A stretch of 64,000 bases of DNA, from the NCBI GenBank assembly GCA_017614995.1, contig JAGAAX010000050.1, positions 1 to 64,000 on the forward strand, in the 5' to 3' direction. The notes below the pieces were generated by a model that worked only from the letters and a program-made list of their open reading frames with translations, did no database searches and was not told the origin of the DNA. Both the position numbers and the translations under genes were made by a program. Position 1 is the stretch's first letter. Each line of letters begins with the position of its first letter. Shown in pieces: positions 9,501-20,800 of the stretch. Source of the DNA: Spirochaetaceae bacterium (GTDB lineage Bacteria; Spirochaetota; Spirochaetia; Treponematales; Treponemataceae).

Positions 9501-10382
9501 CTAATCTGCTTCGTCTGCCGGTCTGTCTGTAAGCTGATATTTTACCTTGCTGTACGGCGGAACAGAAGAAATAACCCAGACATTGCCGCCGATAATGCTG
9601 CCTTTGCCGATTACGGTATTTCCGCCTAAAATTGTAGCACCCGGATAGATTGTAACATCGTCTTCGATTGTCGGGTGGCGTTTTTTTGCCTGCATCTCTT
9701 TTTTGACGCTCAACGCGCCGAGCGTTACGCCCTGAAAGATTTTGACCCGGTCGCCGATAACGCAGGTTTCGCCGATTACTACGCCCGTTCCATGGTCAAT
9801 GTGAAAAGACTCGCCGATTGTAGCGCCCGGATTTATGTCGATGCCGGTTCTTCCATGAATGTACTCGGTCATAATGCGCGGAATTATCGGCACGCCGTTT
9901 TGGTGCAGAAAATGCGCGATGCGGTACACAAGAATTGCCTGCAAGCCCGGATATGAGAGAATAACTTCTTCGATGCTGTTTGCAGCCGGGTCGTTAATAA
10001 GCGCTGCCTCTGCGTCAAGTCTTGCAAGACGGCGGATTTCGGGTATGTATTCCACAAGCGAGAGTACCGTCTTTTCGGCAAGCCCGAAGCAGTTCATCTC
10101 GCCTTTGTTTGCACTTTTGCAGATGTAAAGCAGCGCCTTCTGTGTTTCGGCTGTAAGGTTGCTTATAAGCCTGTTGACGCGTATGCCCGTTGTGTATTTC
10201 AGGCTTTCCCTGTCAAGCTTTTCTGCCGTATTAAAGCCCGGAAATACTATATTCTGAAAGTCTCTTAAAATATCTTGAACAGTCTGCCTGTTTGGAAAAT
10301 TTTCAGCTTCTGAAAAATTGATTCCGCCATAATTTTGATATGAGTCTAAAATGTCATCGACAAGATTGTCTATCGTTTTCAT
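9501..10382 (-). CDS. cysE: Serine O-acetyltransferase
   Basis: Makes O-acetylserine from serine and acetyl-CoA, the first step of cysteine synthesis. The C-terminal half is a left-handed beta-helix of hexapeptide repeats. It contains [24 protein letters not shown], whose His and Asp residues are the expected catalytic pair, then TLGALSV and [22 protein letters not shown]. The ~150-residue helical N-terminal domain is longer than in short CysE forms and fits the SatA/EpsC-type enzymes. The ribosome site is weak. Confidence 0.92.
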   Translation of the reverse strand: MKTIDNLVDDILDSYQNYGGINFSEAENFPNRQTVQDILRDFQNIVFPGFNTAEKLDRESLKYTTGIRVNRLISNLTAETQKALLYICKSANKGEMNCFGLAEKTVLSLVEYIPEIRRLARLDAEAALINDPAANSIEEVILSYPGLQAILVYRIAHFLHQNGVPIIPRIMTEYIHGRTGIDINPGATIGESFHIDHGTGVVIGETCVIGDRVKIFQGVTLGALSVKKEMQAKKRHPTIEDDVTIYPGATILGGNTVIGKGSIIGGNVWVISSVPPYSKVKYQLTDRPADEAD

Positions 10383-10509
10383 AGGCTGATAATAGCGATT
10401 ATGACAGAACTTTTCAATAATGGCGGTGATTTTATCTCATCTGGCGGACGCGCTTTTTATGCAAACTGTCAGTTGTATGAAAAAAAATCAAAAATATAGC
10501 ATTTTATTG

Positions 10510-10538
10510 TTGACAAAATGAGATTTTATCGTTATTCT
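10510..10538 (+). promoter_or_regulatory. Sigma-70 type promoter for tRNA-Thr / rpmG
   Basis: TTGACA (10510-10515) and TATTCT (10533-10538) are separated by 17 bases. They lie about 35 bases before the tRNA-Thr gene, as expected for a strong stable-RNA promoter. It faces away from cysE and probably drives the head of the expression gene cluster. Confidence 0.65.
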
Positions 10539-10579
10539 CTACAAACTGAATCTGCTTATAAACACTAAGTTGAGAGCAT

Positions 10580-10652
<73 letters not shown>

Positions 10653-10717
10653 TTTGCTTAAAATGTGTATACAGAAAAGTAACGCGAGTTACTGTTTATA
10701 TAGTAAGGGGAATTAAA

Positions 10718-10891
10718 ATGGCTTCAAAAAAGACTGCTGTTGAAATTATTGCATTGCAGTGCAGTGAATGCAAGAGAAAGAACTATACTACTTATAAAAA
10801 CAGAAAAAACATTCAGGGAAAGCTTGAATTGAACAAGTATTGCCCTTTTGACCGCAAGCATACTTTGCATAAAGAAACAAAGGCAAAATAA
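10718..10891 (+). CDS. rpmG: 50S ribosomal protein L33
   Basis: A 57-residue small ribosomal protein of the large subunit. It has C15-x2-C18 and C42 with nearby D45/H48, so it is of the zinc-binding (C+) kind or close to it. The start is the ATG at 10718 after AAGGGG. A longer reading frame upstream runs through the tRNA gene and is not real. It is followed by a strong hairpin and tRNA-Trp. Confidence 0.96.
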   Translation: MASKKTAVEIIALQCSECKRKNYTTYKNRKNIQGKLELNKYCPFDRKHTLHKETKAK

Positions 10892-10925
10892 TGTTTTTCC
10901 AGCGGCGAGCAGTCTGTGTTCGCCG

Positions 10926-10968
10926 GTAAAACTAAAAGACTGCGTGCGGTTTTTTAGTTTTACTTTTT
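10926..10968 (+). terminator. Terminator-like hairpin just before tRNA-Trp
   Basis: GTAAAACTAAAA (10926-10937) and TTTTAGTTTTAC (10952-10963) pair perfectly over 12 bases and are followed by five T. The T run abuts the first base of tRNA-Trp. It may end the tRNA-Thr/rpmG transcript or attenuate read-through into secE-nusG. Confidence 0.6.
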
Positions 10969-11041
10969 AGGCCAGTAGCTCCAATGGTAGAGCGTCGGTC
11001 TCCAAAACCGAGTGTTGCGAGTTCGAGTCTTGCCTGGCCTG
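10969..11041 (+). tRNA. tRNA-Trp (CCA)
   Basis: 73 bases with acceptor AGGCCAG/CTGGCCT, anticodon stem TCGGT/ACCGA, loop CTCCAAA (anticodon CCA), T arm GCGAG-TTCGAGT-CTTGC and discriminator G. Lying between rpmG and secE is a common bacterial arrangement. Confidence 0.96.
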
Positions 11042-11119
11042 TATTTTGTGGCTGCCCTGTTCTTTAATTGTTCAGTGCAGCATTTTTTTAGATTCTAAAG
11101 TCGAAAAACGAGGTTCGTG

Positions 11120-11299
11120 ATGGGAAAGGTCACAAATTTCTTTAAAGAAAGTGTTGCAGAACTTAAGAAAGTAGTATGGCCGGGCTTTGATGACGTAGTT
11201 TCATCAATAAAGGTTGTTTTGCTTTCAACTTTATTGGTTGCAGTTGTACTCGGCCTGCTTGACTGGTTGTGTGTTTCTGGCATGAATTTGATTTTTTAA
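11120..11299 (+). CDS. secE: Preprotein translocase subunit SecE
   Basis: A 59-residue single-span membrane protein that clamps SecY in the translocon. It has the conserved amphipathic segment FFKESVAELKKVVWP before one membrane helix (about residues 28-55). The ATG at 11120 lies 6 bases after AGG; a GTG three bases earlier is less well spaced. It is followed by nusG after 9 bases, as is usual. Confidence 0.95.
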   Translation: MGKVTNFFKESVAELKKVVWPGFDDVVSSIKVVLLSTLLVAVVLGLLDWLCVSGMNLIF

Positions 11300-11308
11300 G
11301 GAAGTTCA

Positions 11309-11869
11309 ATGGCAAAGGGCTGGTATATCCTTCACGTTTTTTCTGGTTACGAAGCCAAGATTGAAAGAACAATCCGTTCTATGCTTGAACAGGGCGAGCT
11401 TTCGCCTGAAGTTGTTCTTGATGTTAAAGTTCCTGTTGAAACAGTTGTAGACGTTAAGGACGGAAAAAAGAAAGAAGTGAAGAAGCTTCTCCTTCCTGGC
11501 TATATCATGGCAGAACTTAATTTGCCTGACGGCTTGGGCTGGAAACCTGTCTGCTCGGCGATCCGCCGCATTAACGGTGTTACAGGCTTTGTAGGCACTG
11601 CAAACAGCGTGCGCCCGCGTCCTATTCCGGCAGAAGAAGCAAAAGCCTTGCTGCAGAAAGCCGGTGACATTAAAGGTGAAAAAACTCCGCGCGTCAGACA
11701 GACATTTGCTGTCGGTGAGACAGTTAAGGTTATTGACGGACCTTTTGCAAGTTTTACCGGTACTATTGACGAAGTTAATCTCGAAAAGAATAAGCTCAAG
11801 GTTGTGGTAGGTATTTTTGGCCGCGCTACACCTGTAGAGGTAGATCTTTTACAAGTTGAAAAGGTTTAA
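11309..11869 (+). CDS. nusG: Transcription termination/antitermination factor NusG
   Basis: 186 residues with the NGN domain ([16 protein letters not shown] at the N-terminus, [10 protein letters not shown]) and a C-terminal KOW domain ([21 protein letters not shown]). It binds the RNA polymerase clamp and couples elongation to Rho or to S10 on ribosomes. It is preceded by an AGGAA site and sits directly after secE. Confidence 0.97.
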   Translation: MAKGWYILHVFSGYEAKIERTIRSMLEQGELSPEVVLDVKVPVETVVDVKDGKKKEVKKLLLPGYIMAELNLPDGLGWKPVCSAIRRINGVTGFVGTANSVRPRPIPAEEAKALLQKAGDIKGEKTPRVRQTFAVGETVKVIDGPFASFTGTIDEVNLEKNKLKVVVGIFGRATPVEVDLLQVEKV

Positions 11870-11879
11870 TCCTTAAGAG

Positions 11880-11993
11880 AAGCCCTTGAAAGAGGGTTTT
11901 TCTGTTTTGGGAGAGATTGCGCACCGTTGGTGAAGGGCATCTCGTTAAAGCCGGTCTTTATTCCGGTGTCACCAATTAAATAAGGAGACATAT
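11880..11993 (+). promoter_or_regulatory. nusG-rplK leader with a weak terminator-like hairpin
   Basis: An AAGCCCT/AGGGTTT stem (11880-11899) followed by a short T run could be an attenuator. The ~90 bases after it contain GC-rich pairing segments and end in AAGGAG before rplK. In many bacteria L1 binds the rplK-rplA leader to repress translation. That is only an analogy here; I have not identified the L1 site. Confidence 0.35.
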
Positions 11994-12425
11994 ATGGCAA
12001 AGAAGAAGGTAACGGCCATCATCAAGTTGCAGTGTCCGGCAGGAAAAGCTACTCCTGCTCCTCCAGTTGGCCCTGCACTTGGTCCGTATGGTGTCAGTGC
12101 TCCTCAGTTTGTACAGCAGTTCAATGACCGTACAAAGTCTATGGAACCGGGACTCGTTATTCCGGTCGTAATCACAGTCTATCAAGACAAGTCTTACACA
12201 TTTGTTCTCAAGACTCCTCCTGCAGCAGTTCTTATCCGCAAGGCAGCCGGAATCGAAAAGGGTTCAGACAATCCTCTTAAGAACAAAGTCGGCAAACTTT
12301 CAAAAGAAAAACTTGAAGAAATTGCAAAGACTAAAATGCCTGACATCAATGCAAACGACATTGAAGCAGCGAAAAAAATCATCGCAGGTACTGCTCGCAG
12401 TATGGGCGTAGAGGTGGAGCGGTAA
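11994..12425 (+). CDS. rplK: 50S ribosomal protein L11
   Basis: 143 residues, with [16 protein letters not shown] at the N-terminus and the C-terminal rRNA-binding domain ending in [11 protein letters not shown]11 forms the GTPase-associated centre with 23S rRNA and takes part in the RelA response. The AAGGAG site is well placed. rplA follows after one base. Confidence 0.98.
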   Translation: MAKKKVTAIIKLQCPAGKATPAPPVGPALGPYGVSAPQFVQQFNDRTKSMEPGLVIPVVITVYQDKSYTFVLKTPPAAVLIRKAAGIEKGSDNPLKNKVGKLSKEKLEEIAKTKMPDINANDIEAAKKIIAGTARSMGVEVER

Positions 12426-12426
12426 T

Positions 12427-13107
12427 ATGAAACATGGAAAAAAATATCGCGAGTCGCTGAAAAAGTATGATCCGACAAAGTCTTATGCGCTTGCTGAAGC
12501 ATGTTCTTTGGTAAACGAATTGAAATTTGCAAAGTTTGATGAAACTGTAGAGCTTCATGTAAGCTTGAATCTTGGCAAATCTCAGACTGTCCGTGATACT
12601 TTGGTTCTGCCGCATCAGTTTAAGGGTGAAAAGAAAGTGCTTGTTTTCTGTAAAGAAGACCGCGTAAAAGAAGCTCTTGATGCCGGTGCAGCTTTCGCCG
12701 GTTCAACAGAATACATCGACAAAGTAAAGGGCGGCTGGCTCGACTTTGACGTTGCTGTTGCAACACCTGACATGATGAAAGACGTTGGTCGTCTTGGTAT
12801 GGTTCTCGGCCGCAAAGGTTTGATGCCTAACCCAAAAACAGGAACTGTTACAACAGACATTACTGCCGCTATCAACGAACTTAAGAAAGGTCGTGTTGAA
12901 TACCGTGCAGACAAAGGCGGAGTTGTTCACCTTGCTGTTGGCAAAGTATCTATGGGTTCTGACAAAGTTGCTGAAAACATCTCAACTTTGCTTGCTGAAA
13001 TTTCACGCAAGAAGCCAGCTGATGCAAAAGCTGATTATATTCAGTCTGTTTCAGTAAACTCAACAATGGGTCCTGGAATCTGGATTGACTACAAGGATGG
13101 TGAGTAA
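12427..13107 (+). CDS. rplA: 50S ribosomal protein L1
   Basis: 226 residues with the L1 signature block FDVAVATPDMMKDVGRLG..LGRKGLMPNPKTGT. It forms the L1 stalk, guides E-site tRNA and often represses its own operon by binding mRNA. The ribosome site lies inside the rplK end (GGTGGAG), so translation of the two is probably coupled. Confidence 0.98.
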   Translation: MKHGKKYRESLKKYDPTKSYALAEACSLVNELKFAKFDETVELHVSLNLGKSQTVRDTLVLPHQFKGEKKVLVFCKEDRVKEALDAGAAFAGSTEYIDKVKGGWLDFDVAVATPDMMKDVGRLGMVLGRKGLMPNPKTGTVTTDITAAINELKKGRVEYRADKGGVVHLAVGKVSMGSDKVAENISTLLAEISRKKPADAKADYIQSVSVNSTMGPGIWIDYKDGE

Positions 13108-13109
13108 TT

Positions 13110-13625
13110 ATGGCTATAAAAGCAAAAAAACTCCAACCAGCAAAAGTAGAAGCAATTGCCGAAGTTAAGTCAGTTTTGGAAGGATACAGCGATTTTATCT
13201 TTGCTGAATACCGCGGCTTGACTGTTGCTCAGATTACTGATTTGCGCAAACAGCTTCGTGCAAAAAATTGCGAATTCAAAGTTGTAAAAAACAATTTTGC
13301 TCGTGTTGCTTTTGATGAGCTCAAAGTTGAAAACGTTGCAGATTATCTTTCTGGCCCGACAGCTATTGCGCTTGCAAAAGAAGATTCAAACGAAGTTGCA
13401 AAAATCATGTTTGATTTTGCAAAAGAAGTTCCAGCATTAGTAGTAAAAGGCGCATACATTGAAAAAACAGTGTATGACCAGGCTAAGATTGAAGCTTATT
13501 CAAAATTGCCAAGCAAAATGCAGCTTTATACTATGTTTGCTTGTGCTCTCAATTCTACAACACAGAAACTTGCTGCTACATTGCAGGCTGTTGTTGATAA
13601 GAAAAACGCAGAAGGTGCAAACTAA
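13110..13625 (+). CDS. rplJ: 50S ribosomal protein L10
   Basis: 171 residues, with FIFAEYRGLTVAQITDLRKQLR near the N-terminus and a C-terminal helix that carries L7/L12 dimers. It starts two bases after the rplA stop. The ~100-base gap to rplL is larger than others in this run and may hold a processing or regulatory site. Confidence 0.97.
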   Translation: MAIKAKKLQPAKVEAIAEVKSVLEGYSDFIFAEYRGLTVAQITDLRKQLRAKNCEFKVVKNNFARVAFDELKVENVADYLSGPTAIALAKEDSNEVAKIMFDFAKEVPALVVKGAYIEKTVYDQAKIEAYSKLPSKMQLYTMFACALNSTTQKLAATLQAVVDKKNAEGAN

Positions 13626-13724
13626 TCTGCAAAACGGTTTCGGAGAAACTGAATTAAATGTGTCAGGCTTCATTGCTGTCGTCCTGTCACAAAAAAATAA
13701 TGCCTATTTTAAGGAGAAGATAAT

Positions 13725-14105
13725 ATGGCAGCTTTAACTAACGATCAGATTTTGGATGCAATCGCATCAATGACAATTCTTGAACTCTCAGACCTCGTAA
13801 AGGCAATTGAAGAGAAGTTCGGTGTAACAGCAGCAGCTCCAGTTGTAGTAGCTGGCGGTGCAGCTGGTGGTGCAGCAGCAGCTGAAGAAAAAACAGAATT
13901 TAACGTATCTCTCGAAGCAGCAGATCCTGCTAAGAAAATTGCTGTTATCAAAGCCGTACGCGAAGTTACAGGACTTGGTCTTAAAGAAGCAAAAGACCTC
14001 GTTGAAGGTGCTCCAAAACCACTCAAAGAGGGTGTTTCTAAAGAAGAAGCAGATAAGATTAAATCAACTGTTGAAGCAGCTGGTGGAACAGTTAAGATTG
14101 CATAA
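13725..14105 (+). CDS. rplL: 50S ribosomal protein L7/L12
   Basis: 126 residues. The N-terminal dimerisation helices ([24 protein letters not shown]) are followed by an Ala/Gly-rich hinge (about 35-52). The C-terminal factor-binding domain has [24 protein letters not shown]. It recruits EF-Tu and EF-G. The ribosome site is AAGGAG. Two strong hairpins follow before rpoB. Confidence 0.98.
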   Translation: MAALTNDQILDAIASMTILELSDLVKAIEEKFGVTAAAPVVVAGGAAGGAAAAEEKTEFNVSLEAADPAKKIAVIKAVREVTGLGLKEAKDLVEGAPKPLKEGVSKEEADKIKSTVEAAGGTVKIA

Positions 14106-14121
14106 TTTTAGCTTGAAAATT

Positions 14122-14222
14122 AAAAGCTTTGCTGCCGGTGCAAATCTACGGCAAAGCTTTTCAAACAGCGTTTGTTTTACTCAAAATTAAGCGTGTGCTA
14201 CCGGAATACATATTCCGGTAGC
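14122..14222 (+). promoter_or_regulatory. Two hairpins in the rplL-rpoB gap
   Basis: The first pairs AAAAGCTTTG with CAAAGCTTTT (14122-14161) and has inner pairing. The second is a perfect 11-bp stem GCTACCGGAAT/ATTCCGGTAGC around ACAT (14197-14222). In other bacteria this gap holds an attenuator and an RNase III site that lower rpoBC expression relative to L7/L12. The same role is likely here but unproven. Confidence 0.5.
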
Positions 14223-14343
14223 TGTATCTATTTATAGAGTTTTTGAACTCCGGGAAAATGTGAACTAAAGCCATAGACGGCCAGTGAATAAAGTCACAAC
14301 CCGTATAAGATGAAGCCACGTAGGCAAAAGGCAAGGGGGATCG

Positions 14344-17300
14344 ATGTCCGCAAAAAAAGCGATAATCAATCGTCAGTATATTGGTAAAAATATCCAGAAC
14401 TTTATGGAACTTCCTGACTTAATAGGAATCCAGACTTCTTCATACGAAAGTTTCCTTCAGAAAGAGAAACTTGACGCAAAACAGGAACCTGCCGTTCAAG
14501 GTTTGGAAGAAGTATTTCGCTCGACGTTCCCTATTGAAAGCCCGAATGGCGACATGTCTCTCGAATATGATTCTTATGAACTTGATGAAGCAAACATCAA
14601 ATTCTCTGAACTTGAATGTAAACAGAAGGGACTGACTTATGCAGTACCTTTGAAAGCACATATAAATCTTGTTTTCCAGCAGACCGGCGAAATCCGTATG
14701 AAAGACATCTACATGGGTGATATTCCGCTCATGACAGACCGTGGTACTTTCATCATTAACGGCGCAGAACGCGTTGTTGTTTCGCAGATTCACCGTTCGC
14801 CTGGTGTTATTTTCTGCCACGAGAAAGGCGTTTTCTCAAGCCGCATTATTCCGTACCGCGGTTCTTGGCTCGAATTTGAAATTGACCAGAAAAAGGAACT
14901 TATCTACGCAAAGATTGACCGCAAGAAGCGCATCTTGGGAACAATTTTCCTGCGCGCTTTGGGTTATGAAACACGCGAAGAAATTATCAGATGTTTCTAC
15001 AAAGTTACAGACATTGATATTTCAGCCTGCAAAAAAGAAGACCTTGTCGGAAAAGTTCTTGCAAGTGCTATATATATAGAAGATAAAGAAACAGATACAA
15101 CCAAAAAGTTGTTCCGCGCAGGTGAAAAACTTCATCCTCACAGCATTGACGAACTTTTTGCAAATGAAATCAAAAACATTACAGTCATTGATTTTGAGGC
15201 TGAAGGCTCGCTCAATTCTCAGATGCTCATCAACTGTTTTGAAAGGGAAGAAATCCGCTTTACAAAAGAAGGCTCTGAGTCTGACGAACCGACAAAAGAA
15301 GATGCTCTCGCAGCAGTTTATTCAGTATTGCTTCCTGGCGAACCAATCACAGTTGAAAACGCAGAGAAAGACTTGAATACAATGTTCTTTACATTGCGCC
15401 GCTATGACTTGGGCCGCGTCGGACGCTACAAGCTCAACAAGAAATTTGACTATAAAGAAAATATCGAAGAACACACGCTCGTTAAGCAGGATATTATCTC
15501 TACAATGAAATATCTTATTACAGTTTACTGTGGCGATGAGCCTGTTGATGATATTGACCACCTCGGCAACCGCCGCGTCCGCTCTGTAGGCGAATTGATG
15601 ACAAATCAGCTTAAAACAGCATTCAGCAGAATGGAAAGAATTGCCAAAGAAAGAATGAGCATGAAAGAAACTGAGACTATGAAGCCTCAGGACTTGATTT
15701 CCATTAAGCCGATTGTTGCAGCTATCAAAGAGTTCTTCGGTTCAAGCCAGCTTTCACAGTTCATGGATCAGGTAAACCCTCTTGCAGAACTTACACACAA
15801 GCGCCGTTTGAATGCGTTAGGACCGGGCGGTCTTTCACGCGACCGCGCAAGCTTTGAAGTCCGCGATATTCACTATACACATTATGGTAGAATGTGTCCT
15901 ATTGAGACACCTGAAGGCCCGAACATCGGTCTTATTGTTTCGCTTGCAATTTATACACGCGTAAACGACTACGGCTTCCTTGAAGCTCCGTACAGAAAGA
16001 TTGTAGACGGAAAGGCTACACAGGACGTTGAATATCTTTCAGCTATGGAAGAAGACCGCTACTTCATCGGTACTGTTTCAGAAGACATGAAAGAAGACGG
16101 TTCATTTATTACTGACACAATTTCTTGCCGCCGCCGCGGTGACTATACATCGCGCTCGCCAAAAGATGTTCAGTACATGGACGTTTCACCAAAACAGATT
16201 ATTTCTGTTTCTGCTGCACTTATTCCGTTCCTTGAGCATGACGATGCTAACCGTGCATTGATGGGCTCTAACATGCAGCGTCAGGCTGTTCCTCTTCTTT
16301 TCCCGGAGCCACCACGCGTTGGTACTGGTATGGAACGCAAATGTGCCTACGATTCAGGCGTTCTTGTAAAAGCAAAACGCGCCGGCGAAGTTGTTTGGGT
16401 AACATCTGAAGAAATCCGCGTAAAGCCGGTAACACAGAACAACCCGGACGACATCGACGTTTATCCTGTATTGAAGTACCAGCGTACAAACCAGGATACA
16501 TGTTATCACCAGAGACCGATTGTTTCGCTTGGTCAGCACGTAGAAAAGGGAACGCCGCTTACAGACGGTCCTGCAACATATAACGGCGAGCTTGCTCTCG
16601 GAAGAAACATTCTCGTTGGATTCGTTCCATGGAACGGCTACAACTATGAGGACGCTATTCTCATTTCTCAGCGCGTTGTCAAAGAAGATATGTTTACTTC
16701 TATTCATATCAAGGAATTCTCAACAGAAATCCGCGAGACAAAGCTTGGTCCTGAAAAGATTACACGTGATATTCCGAATACAGGCGAGAAAGCTTTGGAC
16801 AACCTCGACTCAGAAGGTATCATCAGAATCGGTGCAAAAGTACGTTCCGGCGATATTCTGGTCGGAAAAGTTACTCCGAAGTCTGAAACAGAGACAACAC
16901 CTGAATTCAAGCTGTTGAACTCAATCTTCGGTGAAAAGGCTAAAGAAGTACGTGATTCTTCACTCCGCGTTCCGCATGGAATTGAAGGAACTGTTATTGA
17001 TGTTCAGCGCATGAGACGCACAGCCGGTGACGACTTGAACCCTGGCGTTGATGAAATTGTTAAAGTTCTTATTGCCACAAAACGCAAGCTCCGCGAAGGT
17101 GACAAAATGGCAGGACGCCATGGTAACAAGGGTATTGTTGCCCGCATTCTTCCGGTTGAAGATATGCCGTACATGGAAGACGGAACTCCGCTTGACATCT
17201 GCTTGAATCCGCTTGGTGTTCCTTCTCGTATGAACATCGGTCAGATTATGGAATCAGAGCTTGGCCTTGCAGGTTTGTACCTTGATGAATGGTACGAAGC

Positions 17301-17844
17301 ACCTGTTTTCCAGTCTCCTTCAAATAAACAGATTGGTGAAAAGCTTGAGCAGGCAGGTTTCTTGAGCAACTCAAAAGCAATTTTGAGAGACGGTAGAACC
17401 GGTCAGCCTTTCGAGAACCCTGTTTTCGTCGGTGTTATCTACTTTATGAAGCTGCACCATTTGGTTGATGACAAGATGCATGCCCGTTCAACCGGTCCGT
17501 ACTCACTTGTTTCACAGCAGCCGTTGGGCGGTAAGGCTCAGTTTGGTGGTCAGCGTCTTGGTGAAATGGAAGTTTGGGCTCTTGAAGCTTATGGTGCTGC
17601 AAATACATTGCAGGAACTTCTGACAATCAAATCAGATGATATGACAGGCCGTTCTAAGATTTACGAATCTATCGTAAAGGGTGAACCTACAACAGCAGCC
17701 GGTGTTCCGGAAGCATTCAATGTTTTGGTTCAGGAACTGCGTGGTCTTGCCCTTGACTTCACAATTTATGATGCACAGGGCAAAGAGATTGGCTTGACAG
17801 AACGCGACCGCGAACTTATTGAAAAGTCAAATTCAGCATTCTGA
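14344..17844 (+). CDS. rpoB: DNA-directed RNA polymerase subunit beta
   Basis: 1166 residues, normal for spirochaete RpoB. The fork/rifampicin region reads [22 protein letters not shown] followed by LNALGPGG. Asn490 stands where E. coli has Ser531; the same Asn in Borrelia and Treponema is linked to natural rifampicin resistance. The C-terminal part has [13 protein letters not shown] and [18 protein letters not shown]. It starts with ATG after GGGGGA and precedes rpoC by 43 bases. Confidence 0.99.
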   Translation: MSAKKAIINRQYIGKNIQNFMELPDLIGIQTSSYESFLQKEKLDAKQEPAVQGLEEVFRSTFPIESPNGDMSLEYDSYELDEANIKFSELECKQKGLTYAVPLKAHINLVFQQTGEIRMKDIYMGDIPLMTDRGTFIINGAERVVVSQIHRSPGVIFCHEKGVFSSRIIPYRGSWLEFEIDQKKELIYAKIDRKKRILGTIFLRALGYETREEIIRCFYKVTDIDISACKKEDLVGKVLASAIYIEDKETDTTKKLFRAGEKLHPHSIDELFANEIKNITVIDFEAEGSLNSQMLINCFEREEIRFTKEGSESDEPTKEDALAAVYSVLLPGEPITVENAEKDLNTMFFTLRRYDLGRVGRYKLNKKFDYKENIEEHTLVKQDIISTMKYLITVYCGDEPVDDIDHLGNRRVRSVGELMTNQLKTAFSRMERIAKERMSMKETETMKPQDLISIKPIVAAIKEFFGSSQLSQFMDQVNPLAELTHKRRLNALGPGGLSRDRASFEVRDIHYTHYGRMCPIETPEGPNIGLIVSLAIYTRVNDYGFLEAPYRKIVDGKATQDVEYLSAMEEDRYFIGTVSEDMKEDGSFITDTISCRRRGDYTSRSPKDVQYMDVSPKQIISVSAALIPFLEHDDANRALMGSNMQRQAVPLLFPEPPRVGTGMERKCAYDSGVLVKAKRAGEVVWVTSEEIRVKPVTQNNPDDIDVYPVLKYQRTNQDTCYHQRPIVSLGQHVEKGTPLTDGPATYNGELALGRNILVGFVPWNGYNYEDAILISQRVVKEDMFTSIHIKEFSTEIRETKLGPEKITRDIPNTGEKALDNLDSEGIIRIGAKVRSGDILVGKVTPKSETETTPEFKLLNSIFGEKAKEVRDSSLRVPHGIEGTVIDVQRMRRTAGDDLNPGVDEIVKVLIATKRKLREGDKMAGRHGNKGIVARILPVEDMPYMEDGTPLDICLNPLGVPSRMNIGQIMESELGLAGLYLDEWYEAPVFQSPSNKQIGEKLEQAGFLSNSKAILRDGRTGQPFENPVFVGVIYFMKLHHLVDDKMHARSTGPYSLVSQQPLGGKAQFGGQRLGEMEVWALEAYGAANTLQELLTIKSDDMTGRSKIYESIVKGEPTTAAGVPEAFNVLVQELRGLALDFTIYDAQGKEIGLTERDRELIEKSNSAF

Positions 17845-17887
17845 TTTGTTAAGTGTTTAATGCAAAGTAACTAGATAGGAGAAATAG

Positions 17888-20800
17888 ATGCGAGATATAC
17901 AAGAGTTTGATAGTTTGCAGATTAAACTCGCTTCACCGGAGACTATCCGTGCATGGTCTTATGGCGAAGTAAAGAAACCTGAAACAATAAATTACCGAAC
18001 ATTGCGCCCGGAGAAAGACGGTCTTTTCTGTGAAAGAATCTTTGGTACAACTAAAGAATGGGAATGTTATTGTGGTAAATTCAAGTCAATCCGCTATAAG
18101 GGCGTTATCTGCGACCGTTGTGGTGTTGAAGTTACTCATTTCAAAGTCCGCCGTGAACGCATGGGACACATTGACCTTGCCGCTCCTGTATCTCACATCT
18201 GGTACTACCGCTCTGTTCCGTCACGCATGGGTCTCCTGCTTGACTTGCAGGTTGCCGCACTCCGTTCTGTACTGTACTACGAAAAGTACATCGTTATAGA
18301 TCCGGGTGATACAGACCTTAAAAAGATGCAGCTCTTGAGTGAGGACGAATATTCTGAAGCACAGGAACGCTACGGCGGTTCGTTCTCAGCAGGTATGGGT
18401 GCTGAAGCAATCAAAATTTTGCTTGAAAACCTCAACCTTGATGAGCTTGCAGCAGAATTGCGCGCAAAAATGATTGAAAAGGGCGCAAAAAGCGACAAGC
18501 GCCTTTTGAAGCGCGTTGAAATCGTAGAAAATTTCCGCTCATCTGAAAATAAATGTTCATGGATGATTCTCGATGCAATTCCGGTTATTCCACCTGAACT
18601 GCGCCCGATGGTTCAGCTTGACGGCGGACGTTTTGCAACTTCAGACTTGAACGATTTGTACCGCCGCGTACTTAACAGAAACAACCGCTTAAAGAGACTT
18701 ATGTCTCTTTCTGCTCCTGACATCATTATCAGAAACGAAAAGCGTATGCTTCAGGAAGCAGTTGATGCTCTGTTTGACAACTCAAAGAGAAAGCGCGTTG
18801 TAAAAGGCGCTTCAAGCCGTCCGCTTAAATCAATTTCAGATATGCTGAAAGGTAAGCAGGGACGCTTCCGCCAGAACCTTCTCGGTAAACGTGTAGACTA
18901 TTCCGGCCGTTCTGTAATTATCGTCGGCCCTGAGTTGAAGCTGTGGCAGTGCGGTCTGCCTACAAAAATGGCTCTTGAATTGTTCAAGCCGTTTATAATG
19001 AAAAAACTTGTCGATAAAGACATCGTTTATAATATTAAGAAAGCAAAAATGCTCGTTGAAAGCGAGGCAACTGAAGTTTATCAGATTCTTGATGAAGTTG
19101 TACGCGAGCACCCTGTTATGCTGAACCGTGCGCCGACACTGCACCGTCTTGGTATTCAGGCATTTGAACCTGTTCTTGTTGAAGGCAAGGCTATCCGTCT
19201 GCACCCGCTTGTTTGTAAGGCTTTCAACGCTGACTTTGACGGCGACCAGATGGCTATCCACGTTCCGCTGACACAGGCTGCCCAGATGGAATGTTGGACA
19301 TTGATGCTTTCTGCGAGAAACCTGCTTGACCCTGCAAACGGCAAGACAATCGTTTATCCGTCACAGGACATGGTTCTTGGTATTTACTATTTGACAAAGA
19401 TTAAGCCGTCAGGTAAAGGCAAAGGCAAACGTTTCTCTTGTGCAAACGAAGTTCAGCTTGCTGCTGAAGCCAAGAACATTGACTGGCAGTCAGAAATCAA
19501 GGTTCCTGCAACAAAAGACGCAATCGACGGTTCTTTCAAGAAAGGCGATTTGATTGCAACAACTGCCGGCCGCCTGATTTTCAATGAACTGATGCCGCCT
19601 GAAGTTGATTATGTAAACGAACTTCTTGGTGATAAAGAAATCCGTAAGCTTATTGAAAAGGTCTACAAGAAGAGCGGACCTTGGCTCACTGTAAAAATGC
19701 TTGATGCTATCAAAGCCTGCGGTTACAAATATGCAACTTTCTTCGGTGCAACACTTTCTATGGACGATATCATCGTTCCAGAAGAAAAGCCTGCAATTAT
19801 GGAAGAAGCTAACAAGAAAGTAGCTGAAATTGAAAAGCAGTACAAACATGGTGTTATTACACAGGACGAAAGATACAACAAGGTAGTCGAAGTTTGGCAG
19901 AAAACTAACGATAACCTTACAGACATCATGTATGAAAAGCTTGAAAAAGACAAAGAAGGCTTCAACACAATTTACATGATGGCTACTTCTGGTGCCCGTG
20001 GTTCTAAGAAGCAGATTTCTCAGCTTGCTGCTATGCGCGGTTTGATGGCTAAGCCTAACGGAGACATCATTGAGTTGCCGATTCGTGCAAACTTCAAAGA
20101 AGGTCTTTCGGTTATCGAGTTCTTCATTTCTACATCTGGTGCACGCAAAGGTTTGTCAGATACAGCTCTTAAGACTGCGGAAGCAGGTTATTTGACAAGA
20201 CGTCTTGTTGATATTGCCCAGGACGTTGTAGTAAACGAAGACGACTGCGGTACAATCAACGGTATTGAATATACAGCCTTGAAAGACGGCGACAAAGTTA
20301 TTGAAACTTTGAAAGACCGCATCGTAGGCCGCTTTACTCTTGAAAGAGTACGCCACCCGATTACACGCGAAGTTATCTGCGATGTAAACCAGTACATTAC
20401 AGACGAGCTTGCTGCAAAAATTGATGAAGCCGGAGTAGAGAGTGTTAAGCTCCGCACTGTTTTGACTTGCGAAAGCCGCCACGGCGTATGCTGCAAGTGT
20501 TATGGTAGAAACCTTGCAAGAAACAAGATTGTAGAAATCGGCGAAGCTGTCGGTGTTATTGCCGCACAGTCAATCGGTCAGCCTGGTACACAGCTTACAA
20601 TGCGTACATTCCATGTTGGTGGTACTGCTACAAAAGTTACAGAAGATGACCGCATTGTACTTAAAGACAAGGTGCTTGTTCAGTCTATTACCGGTACTCA
20701 CGTTGAAATGGAAGACGGCACATGGCTCTTTACTCGTAAGGGCAAGATGCTCGTAACAAGAATTCTTGACATTGTTGATGTTCCGAAAGGTGCAGAGCTT

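Noticed and set aside
14440-14820. Antisense open frame in rpoB, and similar ones in rpoC, rplA and rpsC
   Set aside because: They are shadows of strongly coding genes, with no ribosome sites or homology.
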